Source: an uncultured Lachnospiraceae bacterium (GTDB lineage Bacteria > Bacillota > Clostridia > Lachnospirales > Lachnospiraceae). Taken from it: 47,449 nt of DNA. Positions 1 to 9,552 of the stretch are shown in pieces. The notes under the pieces were generated by a model. The model had not been told where the DNA came from. It saw only the letters and a program-made list of their open reading frames with translations, and ran no database searches. A program made the position numbers and the translations under genes. Numbering within the stretch: the stretch's first letter is position 1; each line of letters begins with the position of its first letter. The DNA lies in the NCBI GenBank assembly GCA_949840915.1, contig CATKXY010000018.1:1-47449 (forward strand). Direction: 5' to 3'.

Positions 1-646
1 TTAGCCCCGACTATGAAAGCTGGCACTCCCCGTGCGGGAGTGTGGATTGAAAGTCCCCCAGTTGACCGAGGCTATATCCAAGCAGACAGTCTCTCCCCGT
101 GCGGGAGTGTGGATTGAAATGGTATTGGTATGTGTACCGATTACAACTGCAAAGTCACTCCCCGTGCGGGAGTGTGGATTGAAATTCCGCCCAGCATACC
201 GAAATGCGTCACAATGGCGTCACTCCCCGTGCGGGAGTGTGGATTGAAATAATACAAAAGTTGGTAATATCGTCTCTTATCAGGTCACTCCCCGTGCGGG
301 AGTGTGGATTGAAATTGGAAAAGCTGGATCATTTGGCCGCACCCGCACTGTCACTCCCCGTGCGGGAGTGTGGATTGAAATTATCTGTTTGGCCATGACC
401 TGTGTGTTGCCCCAGTCACTCCCCGTGCGGGAGTGTGGATTGAAATGTACTGTCTGATCAGGGCCTGCTTGATCTTGAGCTCGTCACTCCTCGTGCGGGA
501 GTGCGGATTAAAAGGATCGTATCGTCAGCCGCGAGACCTATATCTGACGTCACTCCTGATGCGGAAGTATGCATTGTGAATAAAAAGATATAAATTATTG
601 GGGGCTCCCATGGCTTTACTCCCCATGCATGAATAGGGAAAAATGT
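1..646 (+). CRISPR. Type I-C-like CRISPR array, trailer end
   Basis: Direct repeats of 32 nt begin GTCACTCCCC, contain the CCCCGTGCGGG hairpin core and end GATTGAAAT, as in type I-C arrays. Repeat starts are 22, 89, 154, 219, 284, 350, 415, 483, 549 and probably 615, so the period is 65-68 nt and spacers are about 33-36 nt. Repeats 3-7 are identical. Repeat 1 differs from them at 2 positions and repeat 2 at 1. The last three differ at 4, 9 and 13 of 32 positions. Bases 1-21 are the end of a spacer cut by the window edge. In this repeat orientation the leader and cas genes normally lie 5' of the array, so they should be left of the window; no cas gene is present here. The repeat structure is seen directly; subtype I-C is inferred from the repeat sequence. 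Confidence 0.96.
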
Positions 647-710
647 AAAAAAATTAGCAAAATAATGAATGGTAAACTATAGACTTATTTAATTTGAAGC
701 CGTCAGTCTT

Positions 711-1235
711 TTACATCCGACCCGCCAGAACCACGCTCGCCACTGTCCCAGCCAGAGTAGCCAGCAGCGCACCGGACAGGGTATATCGCGTCTTTGTCAC
801 TTTTGCCGCCAGAAAATACACACTCATGGTGTAAAACACTGTCTCGGTACAGCTCATCAGGATGGAGGTCACCGTGCCGGCGTAGGAGTCAGGCCCGTTT
901 GTCTTGAAGATATCCAGTACCAGGCCGGTGGCCGCGGAGGAGGAGAAAAGCTTTACGACGAGCAGGGGAACGAGCTGGGCGGGAAGCCCGGCCTGTTCCG
1001 TGACAGGTCCCAGCAGACTGCCCAACAACTCAAAGAAACCGGATGCGCGCAGTACACCCACTGCTACCAGCAGGCCGATCAGAGTGGGAACAATGTCTAC
1101 CGCGATTTTCAGGCCGTCTTTTGCACCGCGCAGAAAGCTTTCATAGACTTTCACTCTCGATGCCAGCCCATAGCTTACAATAAAGAAAATAATCAGCGGT
1201 ATGATGATATCGGAGATATGGAGAAAGACATTCAT
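711..1235 (-). CDS. spmB: Spore maturation protein B-like membrane protein
   Basis: The 174-residue protein has five or so hydrophobic segments and matches SpmB of the nucleoside-recognition (Gate) family in length and pattern, including a GLKIAVDIVPTLIGLLVAVGVLRASG-like block near residues 40-65 and a GPDSYAGT block near 114. SpmA and SpmB act in spore core dehydration in Bacillus and are normally adjacent; here no spmA lies next to it. The usual RP-(I/L)-SG stretch in the middle reads KLFSSSAATG, a noticeable change. The start is supported by GAGG about 6 nt upstream. It is transcribed toward the CRISPR array and separated from the AEC transporter by 165 bp. That gap contains an AT-rich palindrome (AATATATTATATT, about 1259-1271 region) that may include its -10 element. 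The family assignment is fairly sure; a role in sporulation is inferred. Confidence 0.82.
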   Translation of the reverse strand: MNVFLHISDIIIPLIIFFIVSYGLASRVKVYESFLRGAKDGLKIAVDIVPTLIGLLVAVGVLRASGFFELLGSLLGPVTEQAGLPAQLVPLLVVKLFSSSAATGLVLDIFKTNGPDSYAGTVTSILMSCTETVFYTMSVYFLAAKVTKTRYTLSGALLATLAGTVASVVLAGRM

Positions 1236-1400
1236 TGTGAGCCTCAGTCTGTTGGGAATATATTATATTCTATGGTGTAGGCTCGTAAATAAGACTCTAT
1301 AGATAAAATCAATAAATATAAATCTGGGGTTTTATTTTGCAAATCAGGATCTGTAAATTTAACCGATTGTACCTGAACTGCAATATAAATGAGCGGGTAA

Positions 1401-2348
1401 TCAGATCATTCCCATGCTTCGCAGTATAAACAGCCATACCGTTAGAGTGGCGGAGCTGAGAAAGGTGGTTGCCACTACCACACTGGAAGTCAGCGTTCCT
1501 TCGTGGCCCATATTTTTGGCCATGATATAACAGCTCACAGTGGTAGGCGAACCCAGCATGATCAGGATGGCCACCAGCTTTTCCTGTGTAAAACCCATGA
1601 AAACTGCCAGTGGAAGGAACAATGCGGGCAGGACAATGAGTTTTAAAAAGGATGCCGCTGCAGTGGGCGGAATCTGTCTCAGGGCTTTTCGGCCCTCAAA
1701 GCCCGCTCCGAGTCCCAAGAGAGCCAATGGCGTGGCGAGTACGGAAATATTGCCGATGGTCTTGGTCACGATAAAAGGAAATTGAATCCTGCAGGCTGAC
1801 ACAAGCATACCCAGCACGATACCGATAATAATAGGATTAGTCAGAATGTCTTTACCGGATTTTTTCAGTGAGGCCTTGTCCAATCCGTGAGCGGCAGGAC
1901 CGGTGAAGGACAACACCAGCACCGCGGCCACATTATACAGAGGAACAGTACCGATGATCATCAGCGGTGCCATACCTGAATTTCCATAGATATTTTGAAT
2001 GAATGCAATGCCCAGCACCGCGGCGCTGCTCCTGTAGGAGGATTGAATAAACTCACCCAGCAGGGCTTTGTTTTTATACAAAAGCCCTGCTGTCGTCCAT
2101 ATAACCGCAATGCCGGTCAATGTGACCAGAAAGCAGTAGAGTACATATTTGGTGTCCCACACACTGTAGAAGTCCGATTCGGCAATATCCTTAAACAATA
2201 ATACCGGAAGTGTAACCTTGTAGTTAAATTGATTTAGTGTCTTGACAAAGGGTTCGTCAACCATGCCTAAACGTCTGATCAGGTAGCCGATGGCCATCAC
2301 AAGAAACACCGGTATGGTAGCGTTTAAACTGAAAAGTAATTGTTCCAT
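1401..2348 (-). CDS. AEC (auxin efflux carrier) family transporter
   Basis: The 315-residue polytopic membrane protein has about ten hydrophobic segments in two five-helix halves, as in AEC permeases. The N-terminal half has the LFSLNATIPVFLVMAIGYL opening, and the C-terminal half carries the LGSPTTVSCYIMAKNMG region typical of the family. Bacterial AEC proteins export or exchange small organic anions such as malate or malonate; the substrate cannot be read from the sequence. The start has GAGGA 7 nt upstream. A good promoter lies at 2424-2452, so it is probably its own transcription unit although DUF885 lies upstream on the same strand. Confidence 0.88.
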   Translation of the reverse strand: MEQLLFSLNATIPVFLVMAIGYLIRRLGMVDEPFVKTLNQFNYKVTLPVLLFKDIAESDFYSVWDTKYVLYCFLVTLTGIAVIWTTAGLLYKNKALLGEFIQSSYRSSAAVLGIAFIQNIYGNSGMAPLMIIGTVPLYNVAAVLVLSFTGPAAHGLDKASLKKSGKDILTNPIIIGIVLGMLVSACRIQFPFIVTKTIGNISVLATPLALLGLGAGFEGRKALRQIPPTAAASFLKLIVLPALFLPLAVFMGFTQEKLVAILIMLGSPTTVSCYIMAKNMGHEGTLTSSVVVATTFLSSATLTVWLFILRSMGMI

Positions 2349-2423
2349 GATGAGTCCTCAAATAATAAAATAAAAAACAATTCCTATAATTCCATAATTA
2401 AAATGATAAATCATATCCAAGAC

Positions 2424-2452
2424 ATCATAGAACCAATTTTTTATTTTGTCAA
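2424..2452 (-). promoter_or_regulatory. Promoter of the AEC transporter gene
   Basis: On the minus strand there is TTGACA (2447-2452), a 17-nt spacer and TATGAT (2424-2429). The -35 box contains the TGA stop codon of the upstream DUF885 gene (2449-2451). The predicted transcript would have a leader of about 70 nt, which is AT-rich with no obvious structure. Confidence 0.78.
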
Positions 2453-4293
2453 TCCAGAAGGGCGGAGAGCGCAGTGAAGTCCGAGGGGCCTGCATCGAGC
2501 AGAAAGCTATGGAAATCATAGTCATTGAATTCGCTCTGCCAGCAGCTTTGCGCTAGTCCTTTCAGCTCCAGAATCTCCAGATAACCCAGATAGTATTTCA
2601 GGTAATTGCAGGGTTCGTCGGCTATGTAATTATAGACGGTATTGACGGCGTTTGTGCTGTGGATGCCGAAATCCTGCAAAAATTCTGCAATATCTTCGCG
2701 GGAGGCGTTGTCATAGTGAATCATGATATCCAGGGTGGAATACAGGCATAGAATAAGGCTGCGGTTGTGCTTTTCCAGTTGCACGCACAAAGCGTCGTCC
2801 TCCCGGCCCTGTTCCTGCAAAAGCTGCGTCGCGTAATCATAGCCGTAGAATTCTACATAGAGCGCCCAGCCCTCGAGGTAGCCGCCATATCCCAAAAGCT
2901 GTCGGACTTTGTTTTCTTCCCGGTTTAGAAAATCCCGATTATGATATACCGTCTGATAGAGATGGCCGGGATATCCTTCATGGGCCAGTGTTGTATAGAG
3001 ATCCAACCCTGTGGGGGCATTTTTTTGGTTTATGTATATGACATTGTTGTCAGTGTCGTCGAGAGGAGCCGTGAGATAAAAGGCAGGGGCACAGTATTCC
3101 TGTAGATCAGGAGATACGCTTTTTACCTGAACCCGGGGAAATTCGCGGGAAGGCTCGGATGTCTTGCTGTCAGGCAGCAGAGGAAAATCCCGCTGCATTC
3201 TCTTTTGCAGGTCTGCGAGCATGGCGTCGGCATCTGTGCAGGGCAGTTCCGTGTAGGAGCCGTTTTTGAGCTGGCCGGCCAGATCGGGATGTTCCTGTAT
3301 CATTGTTAAGATGACTTTATATTCGGCCTGCATGTTTTCCTGCAGCAAAGCCTTGATCTCTTCCACGGAGCGGTAGGAACCGGTCTGGGAGATTAGCAGA
3401 TATTGATAGTATTCTTTTCCGGAAGGGAGGGAACACAATCCCGCGGGAAGCTGAGGAACGCCCTCCCCATCCTCCAGCAGAAACAAACCATCCGCCAGCG
3501 CCTCGTAGGATGGCTGAACAACCGTGCGCAGCAGGCGGTCATTTTGCTGTATATACTTTTCCGCCTCCTTGGCTGTGAGACGTTCGTCCTGTACCAGGGG
3601 AATCAGGCGTTCGCGGAAAGTAGACTGGAGAAAATGTGTCCCTTCCTCCAGGGCATCCTTTGCGACAATAGTGTCACATTGGTTTTTGACCTGGCGCAGG
3701 GAGTAGTTTGACATGGACAGTCCGGCTGCAGCTTTTTCCTGCTCAAAAGCGAGCATGGAGGCGAGATAGGTGTCGGTCTGATCCAGCAGGGAGAGATAGT
3801 CTTCCACATCTCTGCGATTTCTAAAGGTGTATTCTGCCAGCAGTATAGGAAGCTGGGACTGCATACCGGATGAGGGGGACAGGGGCATCTGATAATAGGT
3901 AAACTCGTTGAGTCTTTGGGAATTTTCTAATTTGCGAACCAGCAGATCATAGGTGTAGGCGTCCGCAGAGCTTAGTTTATCCGGATTGATTTTCGACAGC
4001 TCGTCAAGGGCATTGTCCACGGCAAGACGGGCGAAGCGGTCATCATCGGCGTTGTATCCGGGGAGTACAGGCTTATACTCATAGATTCCAAAATCCTCGG
4101 GATAGGCCAGTGTATAATGCATATTGAGTGTATTGGAGGTCATTTGTTCCACGAACAGGTCATGGGTCAGATTGGTGAATTGTTTTTCATCCCGTCTGTG
4201 CCCGAAGAGAAACAGGATGAGCGCGGTAAAAATCAGCAGTATGGCAGCACAGAGCAGCAGTTGACGGGGAGAGAGTGAGGGACGTTTTTTCAC
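2449..4293 (-). CDS. Membrane-anchored DUF885 family protein (putative metallopeptidase)
   Basis: From the GTG at 4293 the protein has 614 residues. This start has AAGGTGA about 6 nt upstream; the alternative ATG at 4326 has no ribosome binding site and would only add 11 residues. A single hydrophobic helix (about residues 11-30) suggests an N-terminal membrane anchor with the rest outside the cell. The long helical body matches DUF885, with the diagnostic HEGYPGH motif near residue 438 followed by LYQ. This HExxxxH-type motif resembles a zinc site, and some family members behave as carboxypeptidases, so an extracellular peptidase is likely but unproven. It is divergent from araR, and the 222-bp gap between the two starts holds the AraR-like operator, so its expression could also respond to that regulator. 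Confidence 0.87.
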   Translation of the reverse strand: MKKRPSLSPRQLLLCAAILLIFTALILFLFGHRRDEKQFTNLTHDLFVEQMTSNTLNMHYTLAYPEDFGIYEYKPVLPGYNADDDRFARLAVDNALDELSKINPDKLSSADAYTYDLLVRKLENSQRLNEFTYYQMPLSPSSGMQSQLPILLAEYTFRNRRDVEDYLSLLDQTDTYLASMLAFEQEKAAAGLSMSNYSLRQVKNQCDTIVAKDALEEGTHFLQSTFRERLIPLVQDERLTAKEAEKYIQQNDRLLRTVVQPSYEALADGLFLLEDGEGVPQLPAGLCSLPSGKEYYQYLLISQTGSYRSVEEIKALLQENMQAEYKVILTMIQEHPDLAGQLKNGSYTELPCTDADAMLADLQKRMQRDFPLLPDSKTSEPSREFPRVQVKSVSPDLQEYCAPAFYLTAPLDDTDNNVIYINQKNAPTGLDLYTTLAHEGYPGHLYQTVYHNRDFLNREENKVRQLLGYGGYLEGWALYVEFYGYDYATQLLQEQGREDDALCVQLEKHNRSLILCLYSTLDIMIHYDNASREDIAEFLQDFGIHSTNAVNTVYNYIADEPCNYLKYYLGYLEILELKGLAQSCWQSEFNDYDFHSFLLDAGPSDFTALSALLD

Positions 4294-4375
4294 AATAGAA
4301 TCACCTTGCCAGGATATAGATTTCATTTCAATTTATGCGATGTGTGTGATAATATGCCGGAGGACAGACTGATAG

Positions 4376-4398
4376 AAAGTTGTATTTAATACAACTTT
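4376..4398. promoter_or_regulatory. 23-bp perfect palindrome, candidate AraR operator
   Basis: Arms AAAGTTGTATT and AATACAACTTT are perfectly complementary around one central T. The palindrome lies 32 bp upstream of the araR -35 box and between divergent genes. Its ACTTGTAT-like half-sites resemble AraR boxes of Firmicutes (ATTTGTACGTACAAAT in Bacillus subtilis). A second, imperfect copy overlaps the araR transcription start at 4469-4485. Binding by AraR is inferred. Confidence 0.7.
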
Positions 4399-4430
4399 GC
4401 ATAAATGTATTAAGTTATAAAAAAGATGTA

Positions 4431-4459
4431 TTGACAATAGAATACAGGGTAGCTATACT
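4431..4459 (+). promoter_or_regulatory. Promoter of the araR-ara operon
   Basis: TTGACA (4431-4436), a 17-nt spacer and TATACT (4454-4459) form a near-consensus sigma-A promoter. The predicted start is about 4466, immediately before the imperfect palindrome at 4469-4485. Confidence 0.88.
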
Positions 4460-4468
4460 CAAAATAGA

Positions 4469-4485
4469 TACAACTTAAGTTTGTG
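4469..4485. promoter_or_regulatory. Second AraR-like operator at the transcription start
   Basis: The sequence TACAACTTAAGTTTGT is an imperfect inverted repeat (ACAA-CTTAAG-TTTGT) whose TACAACTT arm also occurs in the palindrome at 4376-4398. Its position at about +3 to +20 would block transcription, and two sites about 90 bp apart would permit repression by DNA looping. This predicts negative autoregulation. Confidence 0.6.
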
Positions 4486-4515
4486 GCGCAGTAAGGCTGC
4501 GGCATGGAGGCTGGC

Positions 4516-5601
4516 ATGAAAAACGAGAGAACCAAGTATCAGGATTTGATCGATCATATTACCGGGCTGATTGAAAGCGGGACTTTGCGGCCCGGAGATA
4601 AGATTGCCTCTGAAAATGAGCTCTCGAGTCGGTTTGGCGTCAGCAGACAGACTGTGCGGACGGCAATCGGTATTCTGGAGGAGCGGGGTGTGCTGCGGCG
4701 TGTGAAGGGAAGCGGGACTTATCTGAGCGACCGCAGGCGCGAGAGTCTGGAACAGCGCAGTCGCATTGCCGTGATTACCACCTATGTGGACAGCTATATT
4801 TTTCCCAAGATTATTCAGGGGATAGAGGAGACGCTTTTTGAGCGGGGATATTCCGTCCAGATTTCGTTCACGAATAATACACTGGAGCGTGAAAAGAGTG
4901 TTCTGACAGATATTATCAGCAGGGATGATGTGGCCGGAGTGATTGTGGAGGGGACCAAGAGTGGTCTGCCCAATCCCAATATCGGGCTTTATCAGAAGCT
5001 TCAGGCCCGAAATATCCCGATTATCTTTATCAATACCTATTATCCGGAGTTGTCTGTACCTCATGTGTCGCTGGATGATGTGCAGGCGGCGCGTAAGGCG
5101 GTGGAGCATCTGATCGGGAAGGGACATCGGGATATCGGAGCGGTACTGAAGCTGGATGACGGTCAGGGCAGACAGAGATATCTGGGTTATCTGCAGGCCA
5201 TGGACAGTGCCGGATATCCGGTTACGGATTCCCGCATGGTATGGATAGACACAGATGAGTCCAAGCAGCTTGCCTACTGCACAGACAAGATTCTGAATCG
5301 TCTCGAGTCATGCAGCGCAATGTTTTGCTATAATGATCAAATTGCCTTTCAGCTGGTGAGGATCCTCAGTGATCGCGGGATTCGGGTACCGGAGGATGTG
5401 TCTCTCATCAGCATTGACGATTCTGATCTGGCCATCCACAGCGAAGTCCAGATCACTTCTCTGCCCCATCCCAAGGAGAAGCTGGGGGCGAAGGCGGCGG
5501 AGCTGCTGCTTGGAATGATCGACAGCGGAAAAGCCGGGAGCAGTTATGAATTTGACACCAGGGTGGTAGAGCGCGATTCCGTGGCGCAGCGGGAGAGTTG
5601 A
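4516..5601 (+). CDS. araR: AraR-type arabinose repressor (GntR HTH with LacI-like sensor)
   Basis: The chosen ATG at 4516 follows GGAGG with 5 nt spacing and gives 361 residues; the in-frame ATG at 4504 overlaps that ribosome binding site. Residues about 6-70 are a GntR winged helix (KYQDLIDHI, LRPGDKIASENELSSRFGVSRQTVR), and the rest is a periplasmic-binding-protein-like sensor domain of LacI type (VIVEGTKSG, ISIDDSDLA, ITSLPHPKEKLG). This fusion is diagnostic of AraR, which represses arabinose genes until L-arabinose binds. It is the first gene of the araR-araA-kinase-araD run, with a 54-bp gap to araA and no terminator between. The operator pair upstream suggests autoregulation. Confidence 0.9.
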   Translation: MKNERTKYQDLIDHITGLIESGTLRPGDKIASENELSSRFGVSRQTVRTAIGILEERGVLRRVKGSGTYLSDRRRESLEQRSRIAVITTYVDSYIFPKIIQGIEETLFERGYSVQISFTNNTLEREKSVLTDIISRDDVAGVIVEGTKSGLPNPNIGLYQKLQARNIPIIFINTYYPELSVPHVSLDDVQAARKAVEHLIGKGHRDIGAVLKLDDGQGRQRYLGYLQAMDSAGYPVTDSRMVWIDTDESKQLAYCTDKILNRLESCSAMFCYNDQIAFQLVRILSDRGIRVPEDVSLISIDDSDLAIHSEVQITSLPHPKEKLGAKAAELLLGMIDSGKAGSSYEFDTRVVERDSVAQRES

Positions 5602-5655
5602 ATACGAAACAGCCCCAAATTATTATAGTAATCATTTAAAAAGGAGGACATCCAA

Positions 5656-7152
5656 ATGAAAGCAATGAAAAAGTATCAGTTCTGGTTCTGCACAGGTTCG
5701 CAGGATCTGTACGGTGATGAATGTCTGCGCAAGGTGGCGGATCATTCCCGCAGGATGGTGGAGGGCTTAAACGCTTCGGGAAAGCTGCCCTGTGAGCTGG
5801 TGTGGAAGCCCACGCTCATCGATCAGGCTTCTATCCGCCGCACTTTCAATGAGGCCAATAACGATGAGAATTGTGCGGGAGTCATTACATGGATGCATAC
5901 CTTCTCGCCTGCCAAAATGTGGATCATCGGTCTGCAGGAGTACCATAAACCTCTGTGCCATCTGCATACGCAGTTCAACCAGGAAATTCCCTATGATACC
6001 ATCGACATGGATTTTATGAATGAAAACCAGTCAGCCCACGGAGACAGAGAATACGGTCATATCGTGACACGCATGGGCATAGAGCGCAAAATTATCGTAG
6101 GCCATTGGGCAGACGACGCCGTGGCGGAGAGTCTGGCAGGCTGGATGCGTACGGCTATCGGAGTGATGGAATCCTCTCATGTGCGCGTGTGCCGCATCGG
6201 TGACAATATGAATAATGTGGCGGTGACCGAGGGCGACAAGGTGGAGGCCCAGGTCAGATTTGGCTGGGAGATTGACCATTTTAATGTGAACGATGCGGTG
6301 GAATATGTGGATGCTGTGTCTCAGGGCGATGTGGACGCTCTGGTGGAGGAATATTATAACAAATATGAGATTGTGACGGAGGGCAGAGACGCCTTAGAGT
6401 TTAAAAAGCATGTGGCTGTTCAGGCACAGATAGAGTTGGGCCTGGAGAGATTTCTGGAGGCCGGAGATTATCATGCCATTGTGACGCATTTCGGTATGCT
6501 GGGCGGACTGAAGCAGCTTCCCGGCCTGGCTATTCAGAGATTGATGGAGAAAGGATACGGATTCGGTGCGGAGGGCGACTGGAAGACTGCCGCTATGGTC
6601 CGCCTGATGAAGATCATGACTCAGGGAAGACCGGACGCAAAGGGAACCTCATTCCTGGAGGATTACACTTACAATTTTGTACCCGGTAAAGAGGGAATCC
6701 TGCAGGCGCATATGCTTGAGGTCTGCCCTACCATCGCGGACGGTCCCGTCAGCGTCCGGGTTCAGCCGCTCTCCATGGGAAACAGAGAAGATCCCGCCCG
6801 TCTGGTGTTCACCGGCAAGACCGGACCGGGAGTTGCAACTTCCCTGGTGGATATGGGCAATCGTTTCCGTCTGATCATCAATGCGGTTGATTGCAAGAAA
6901 TGCGAGAAGCCTATGCCCAAGCTGCCTGTGGCCACAGCGTTCTGGACGCCCCGTCCCAGTCTGGCAGTGGGTGCGGAGGCTTGGATCCTCTGCGGCGGCG
7001 CTCATCACACGGCTTTCTCCTATGATCTCTCTGTGCAGCAGATGGTGGACTGGGCGGACGCCATGGGTATTGAGAGCGTGGTCATTGACGAAAACACAAC
7101 GATTTCGGCTTTGAAAAATGAGCTTAGATGGAACTCAGTATACTATCGTTAG
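5656..7152 (+). CDS. araA: L-arabinose isomerase
   Basis: The 498-residue cytoplasmic enzyme converts L-arabinose to L-ribulose. Length and sequence match AraA (E. coli 500 aa). The metal-binding and catalytic residues are recognisable: Glu in [10 protein letters not shown], Glu in FLEDYTYNF, His in QAHMLEVCP and His in GGAHHTAF. The start has AAGGAGGA about 8 nt upstream. It lies just after araR with no separate promoter that I can find, and the kinase gene begins 13 bp after its stop, so the genes are probably one operon. Confidence 0.97.
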   Translation: MKAMKKYQFWFCTGSQDLYGDECLRKVADHSRRMVEGLNASGKLPCELVWKPTLIDQASIRRTFNEANNDENCAGVITWMHTFSPAKMWIIGLQEYHKPLCHLHTQFNQEIPYDTIDMDFMNENQSAHGDREYGHIVTRMGIERKIIVGHWADDAVAESLAGWMRTAIGVMESSHVRVCRIGDNMNNVAVTEGDKVEAQVRFGWEIDHFNVNDAVEYVDAVSQGDVDALVEEYYNKYEIVTEGRDALEFKKHVAVQAQIELGLERFLEAGDYHAIVTHFGMLGGLKQLPGLAIQRLMEKGYGFGAEGDWKTAAMVRLMKIMTQGRPDAKGTSFLEDYTYNFVPGKEGILQAHMLEVCPTIADGPVSVRVQPLSMGNREDPARLVFTGKTGPGVATSLVDMGNRFRLIINAVDCKKCEKPMPKLPVATAFWTPRPSLAVGAEAWILCGGAHHTAFSYDLSVQQMVDWADAMGIESVVIDENTTISALKNELRWNSVYYR

Positions 7153-7165
7153 GGGAGGAGAAGGT

Positions 7166-8767
7166 ATGTGTGAGCAGATAAAGAAGGAGCTGCAGGAAGG
7201 CAGCACCGTTTTGGGTATAGAGTTTGGTTCCACCAGGATTAAGGCCGTGCTCATCGGTTCCGGCCATGAACCTATTGCCATGGGCGCTCATGAGTGGGAG
7301 AACCGGCTGGAAAACAATATCTGGACCTATAGTCTGGAGGATATCTGGACGGGACTGCAGGATTGTTATAAAAATCTTGCGGAAGATGTGAAGACCAGAT
7401 ATGATCTGCCGCTGAGCAGAATCGGGGCAATGGGATTTTCCGGTATGATGCACGGGTACATGGCATTCGATGCTGACGGGAAGCTTCTGGTTCCGTTCCG
7501 CACCTGGCGCAATACCATGACGGAGGAAGCGTGCAGGAAGCTGGTAGCGCTCTTTGACTTTAATATTCCCCAGAGATGGAGCATTGCTCATCTCTATCAG
7601 GCGATGTTGAACAGGGAGGAGCATGTGAAGGATATTGCCTTTATGACGACTCTGGCCGGATATATCCACTGGAAGCTGTCAGGGGAGAAGGTGCTGGGAG
7701 TGGGAGAGGCGTCCGGTATGTTTCCCATCGACTCCGAGACCGGAAGTTACGACGCGGAAATGATCAAACGATTTGACGGATTGGTTTCGGAAGAAAAGCT
7801 GCCCTGGACTCTGGAGGCTATATTGCCCCGGGTGCTCTCGGCAGGAGAACAGGGGGGCGTGCTGAGCGAAGAGGGCGCAAGGCTTCTGGATCCTACGGGA
7901 ACTCTGCAGCCCGGTGTTTCCATGTGTCCTCCCGAGGGAGACGCAGGCACCGGGATGACGGCCACCAATGCGGTGCGCGTGCGCACAGGCAATGTATCCG
8001 CAGGGACATCCATCTTCTCAATGGTGGTGTTGGAGAAAGCGCTTTCCGGCGTTCATGAGGAGATCGACATGGTGACGACGCCCGACGGTATGCCTGTGGC
8101 TATGGTACACTGCAATAACTGTACCTCTGATCTGAACGCATGGGTGAATCTGTTCGGAGAGTTTGCAGAGACCTTCGGCATGAAGATAGACAAAAATGAA
8201 TTATACGGAGATCTCTACCGCAAAGCACTGGAGGCGGAGCCGGACTGCGGAGGCCTGCTGTCCTATAATTTCTTTTCCGGCGAGCCGGTGGTGGGGCTGA
8301 ACGAGGGAAGACCGCTGTTTGTGCGAATGCCGGACGCTTCTTTCACGCTGGCCAATTTCATGAGGACGCATCTTTGCAGCGCCCTTGCCGCTCTGAAGGT
8401 GGGCAATGATATTCTGCTGAAGGAAGAGCATGTGAAAGTAGATGCACTCATGGGGCATGGCGGTCTGTTTAAGACGCCTGTGGTGGGACAGAGGATTCTG
8501 GCCGCCGCCCTGAACGCGCCGGTGACTGTGATGGACACCGCCAGCGAGGGCGGACCCTGGGGCATGGCGGTTCTGGCTGCCTATATGCGTGAACGTGAAG
8601 ACGGCGAGAGTCTGGCGGATTATCTGGATCACAAAATATTTGCGGGACAGACGGGAAGCACGGTGGATCCCGAAGCGGAAGATGCAGAGGGCTTCGAGCG
8701 GTTCATAGCCGCATATAAAACCGCGCTGCCTGTTCAGAAGGCGGCAGTGGAAACGATGCGAATGTGA
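7166..8767 (+). CDS. FGGY-family carbohydrate kinase, probable L-ribulokinase
   Basis: The ATG at 7166 follows GGGGAGGAGAAGGT and gives 533 residues; the in-frame start inside araA (7118) is not needed. The N-terminal FGGY domain opens with a phosphate-binding loop ([15 protein letters not shown]), and the C-terminal ATPase domain has [10 protein letters not shown] and a glycine-rich [12 protein letters not shown] loop. Family membership is clear. It is not a close textbook AraB, but its position between araA and araD makes phosphorylation of L-ribulose to L-ribulose-5-phosphate by far the most likely activity. Xylulose or other pentulose kinase activity cannot be excluded from sequence alone. 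Confidence 0.87.
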   Translation: MCEQIKKELQEGSTVLGIEFGSTRIKAVLIGSGHEPIAMGAHEWENRLENNIWTYSLEDIWTGLQDCYKNLAEDVKTRYDLPLSRIGAMGFSGMMHGYMAFDADGKLLVPFRTWRNTMTEEACRKLVALFDFNIPQRWSIAHLYQAMLNREEHVKDIAFMTTLAGYIHWKLSGEKVLGVGEASGMFPIDSETGSYDAEMIKRFDGLVSEEKLPWTLEAILPRVLSAGEQGGVLSEEGARLLDPTGTLQPGVSMCPPEGDAGTGMTATNAVRVRTGNVSAGTSIFSMVVLEKALSGVHEEIDMVTTPDGMPVAMVHCNNCTSDLNAWVNLFGEFAETFGMKIDKNELYGDLYRKALEAEPDCGGLLSYNFFSGEPVVGLNEGRPLFVRMPDASFTLANFMRTHLCSALAALKVGNDILLKEEHVKVDALMGHGGLFKTPVVGQRILAAALNAPVTVMDTASEGGPWGMAVLAAYMREREDGESLADYLDHKIFAGQTGSTVDPEAEDAEGFERFIAAYKTALPVQKAAVETMRM

Positions 8768-8829
8768 GAATATAAAATCAAAAACGCGGACAGCGGCTGT
8801 AAGCAGAAAATAAAGGAGGCATGTTTGCG

Positions 8830-9537
8830 ATGCTGGAAGAATTAAAACAAATAGTCTATGAGGCAAATATGGATCTGCCCCGCTATGGTCTGGTGACCTT
8901 TACCTGGGGTAATGTCAGCGCTATAGACAGAGAGGCCGGTCTCTTTGTCATCAAGCCCAGCGGTGTGGAATATGACAAACTAAAGCCCGGGGATATGGTG
9001 GTGCTGGATCTGGAGGGCAATCAGGTGGAGGGAAGCTACAGGCCCTCATCGGATACGGCCACCCATCTGGAGCTGTATAGGGCTTTTCCCCAGATAGGAG
9101 GCGTGGTACATACGCATTCCTCCTATGCGACATCCTGGGCTCAGGCCGGGCGGGATATTCCCTGCTATGGAACCACTCATGCGGATTATATTTACGGTCC
9201 GGTGCCCTGTCTGAGATGTCTGACGGCAGAGGAGATCGCGGATGCCTATGAGGAAAACACTGGACATCTGATCGTCAATGAGTTCAAACGTCTGAACAGG
9301 GACCCGCTTGCGGTTCCGGCGGCTCTGTGTCAGTGCCACGGTCCCTTTGCCTGGGGAAGAAATGCCGGAGAGGCCGTGCATAATGCGGTGGTTCTGGAGG
9401 AGGTAGCCAAGATGGCTTATCGGGCGGAACTGATCAATCCGCAGATCACCCCTGCGCCGCAGGAGCTCCAGGATAAGCACTATTACCGCAAGCACGGTAA
9501 AGACGCCTATTACGGGCAGGAAACTGCGAATAACTGA
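8830..9537 (+). CDS. araD: L-ribulose-5-phosphate 4-epimerase
   Basis: The 235-residue class II aldolase/epimerase converts L-ribulose-5-phosphate to D-xylulose-5-phosphate. The zinc ligands are visible in [12 protein letters not shown] and CHGPFAWG, and the substrate phosphate region in TWGNVSAID and KPSGVEYD. The ATG at 8830 is preferred because GGAGG ends 10 nt upstream; the ATG at 8821 is only 1 nt from it. It follows the kinase after 62 bp, completing an araA-kinase-araD set. Confidence 0.96.
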   Translation: MLEELKQIVYEANMDLPRYGLVTFTWGNVSAIDREAGLFVIKPSGVEYDKLKPGDMVVLDLEGNQVEGSYRPSSDTATHLELYRAFPQIGGVVHTHSSYATSWAQAGRDIPCYGTTHADYIYGPVPCLRCLTAEEIADAYEENTGHLIVNEFKRLNRDPLAVPAALCQCHGPFAWGRNAGEAVHNAVVLEEVAKMAYRAELINPQITPAPQELQDKHYYRKHGKDAYYGQETANN

Positions 9538-9552
9538 AAAAGAAATTGTAAA

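Noticed and set aside
32..398. Two overlapping open frames with repeated VRECGLK / PRAGVWIE peptides
   Set aside because: They are translations of the CRISPR repeats and spacers; no ribosome binding site.
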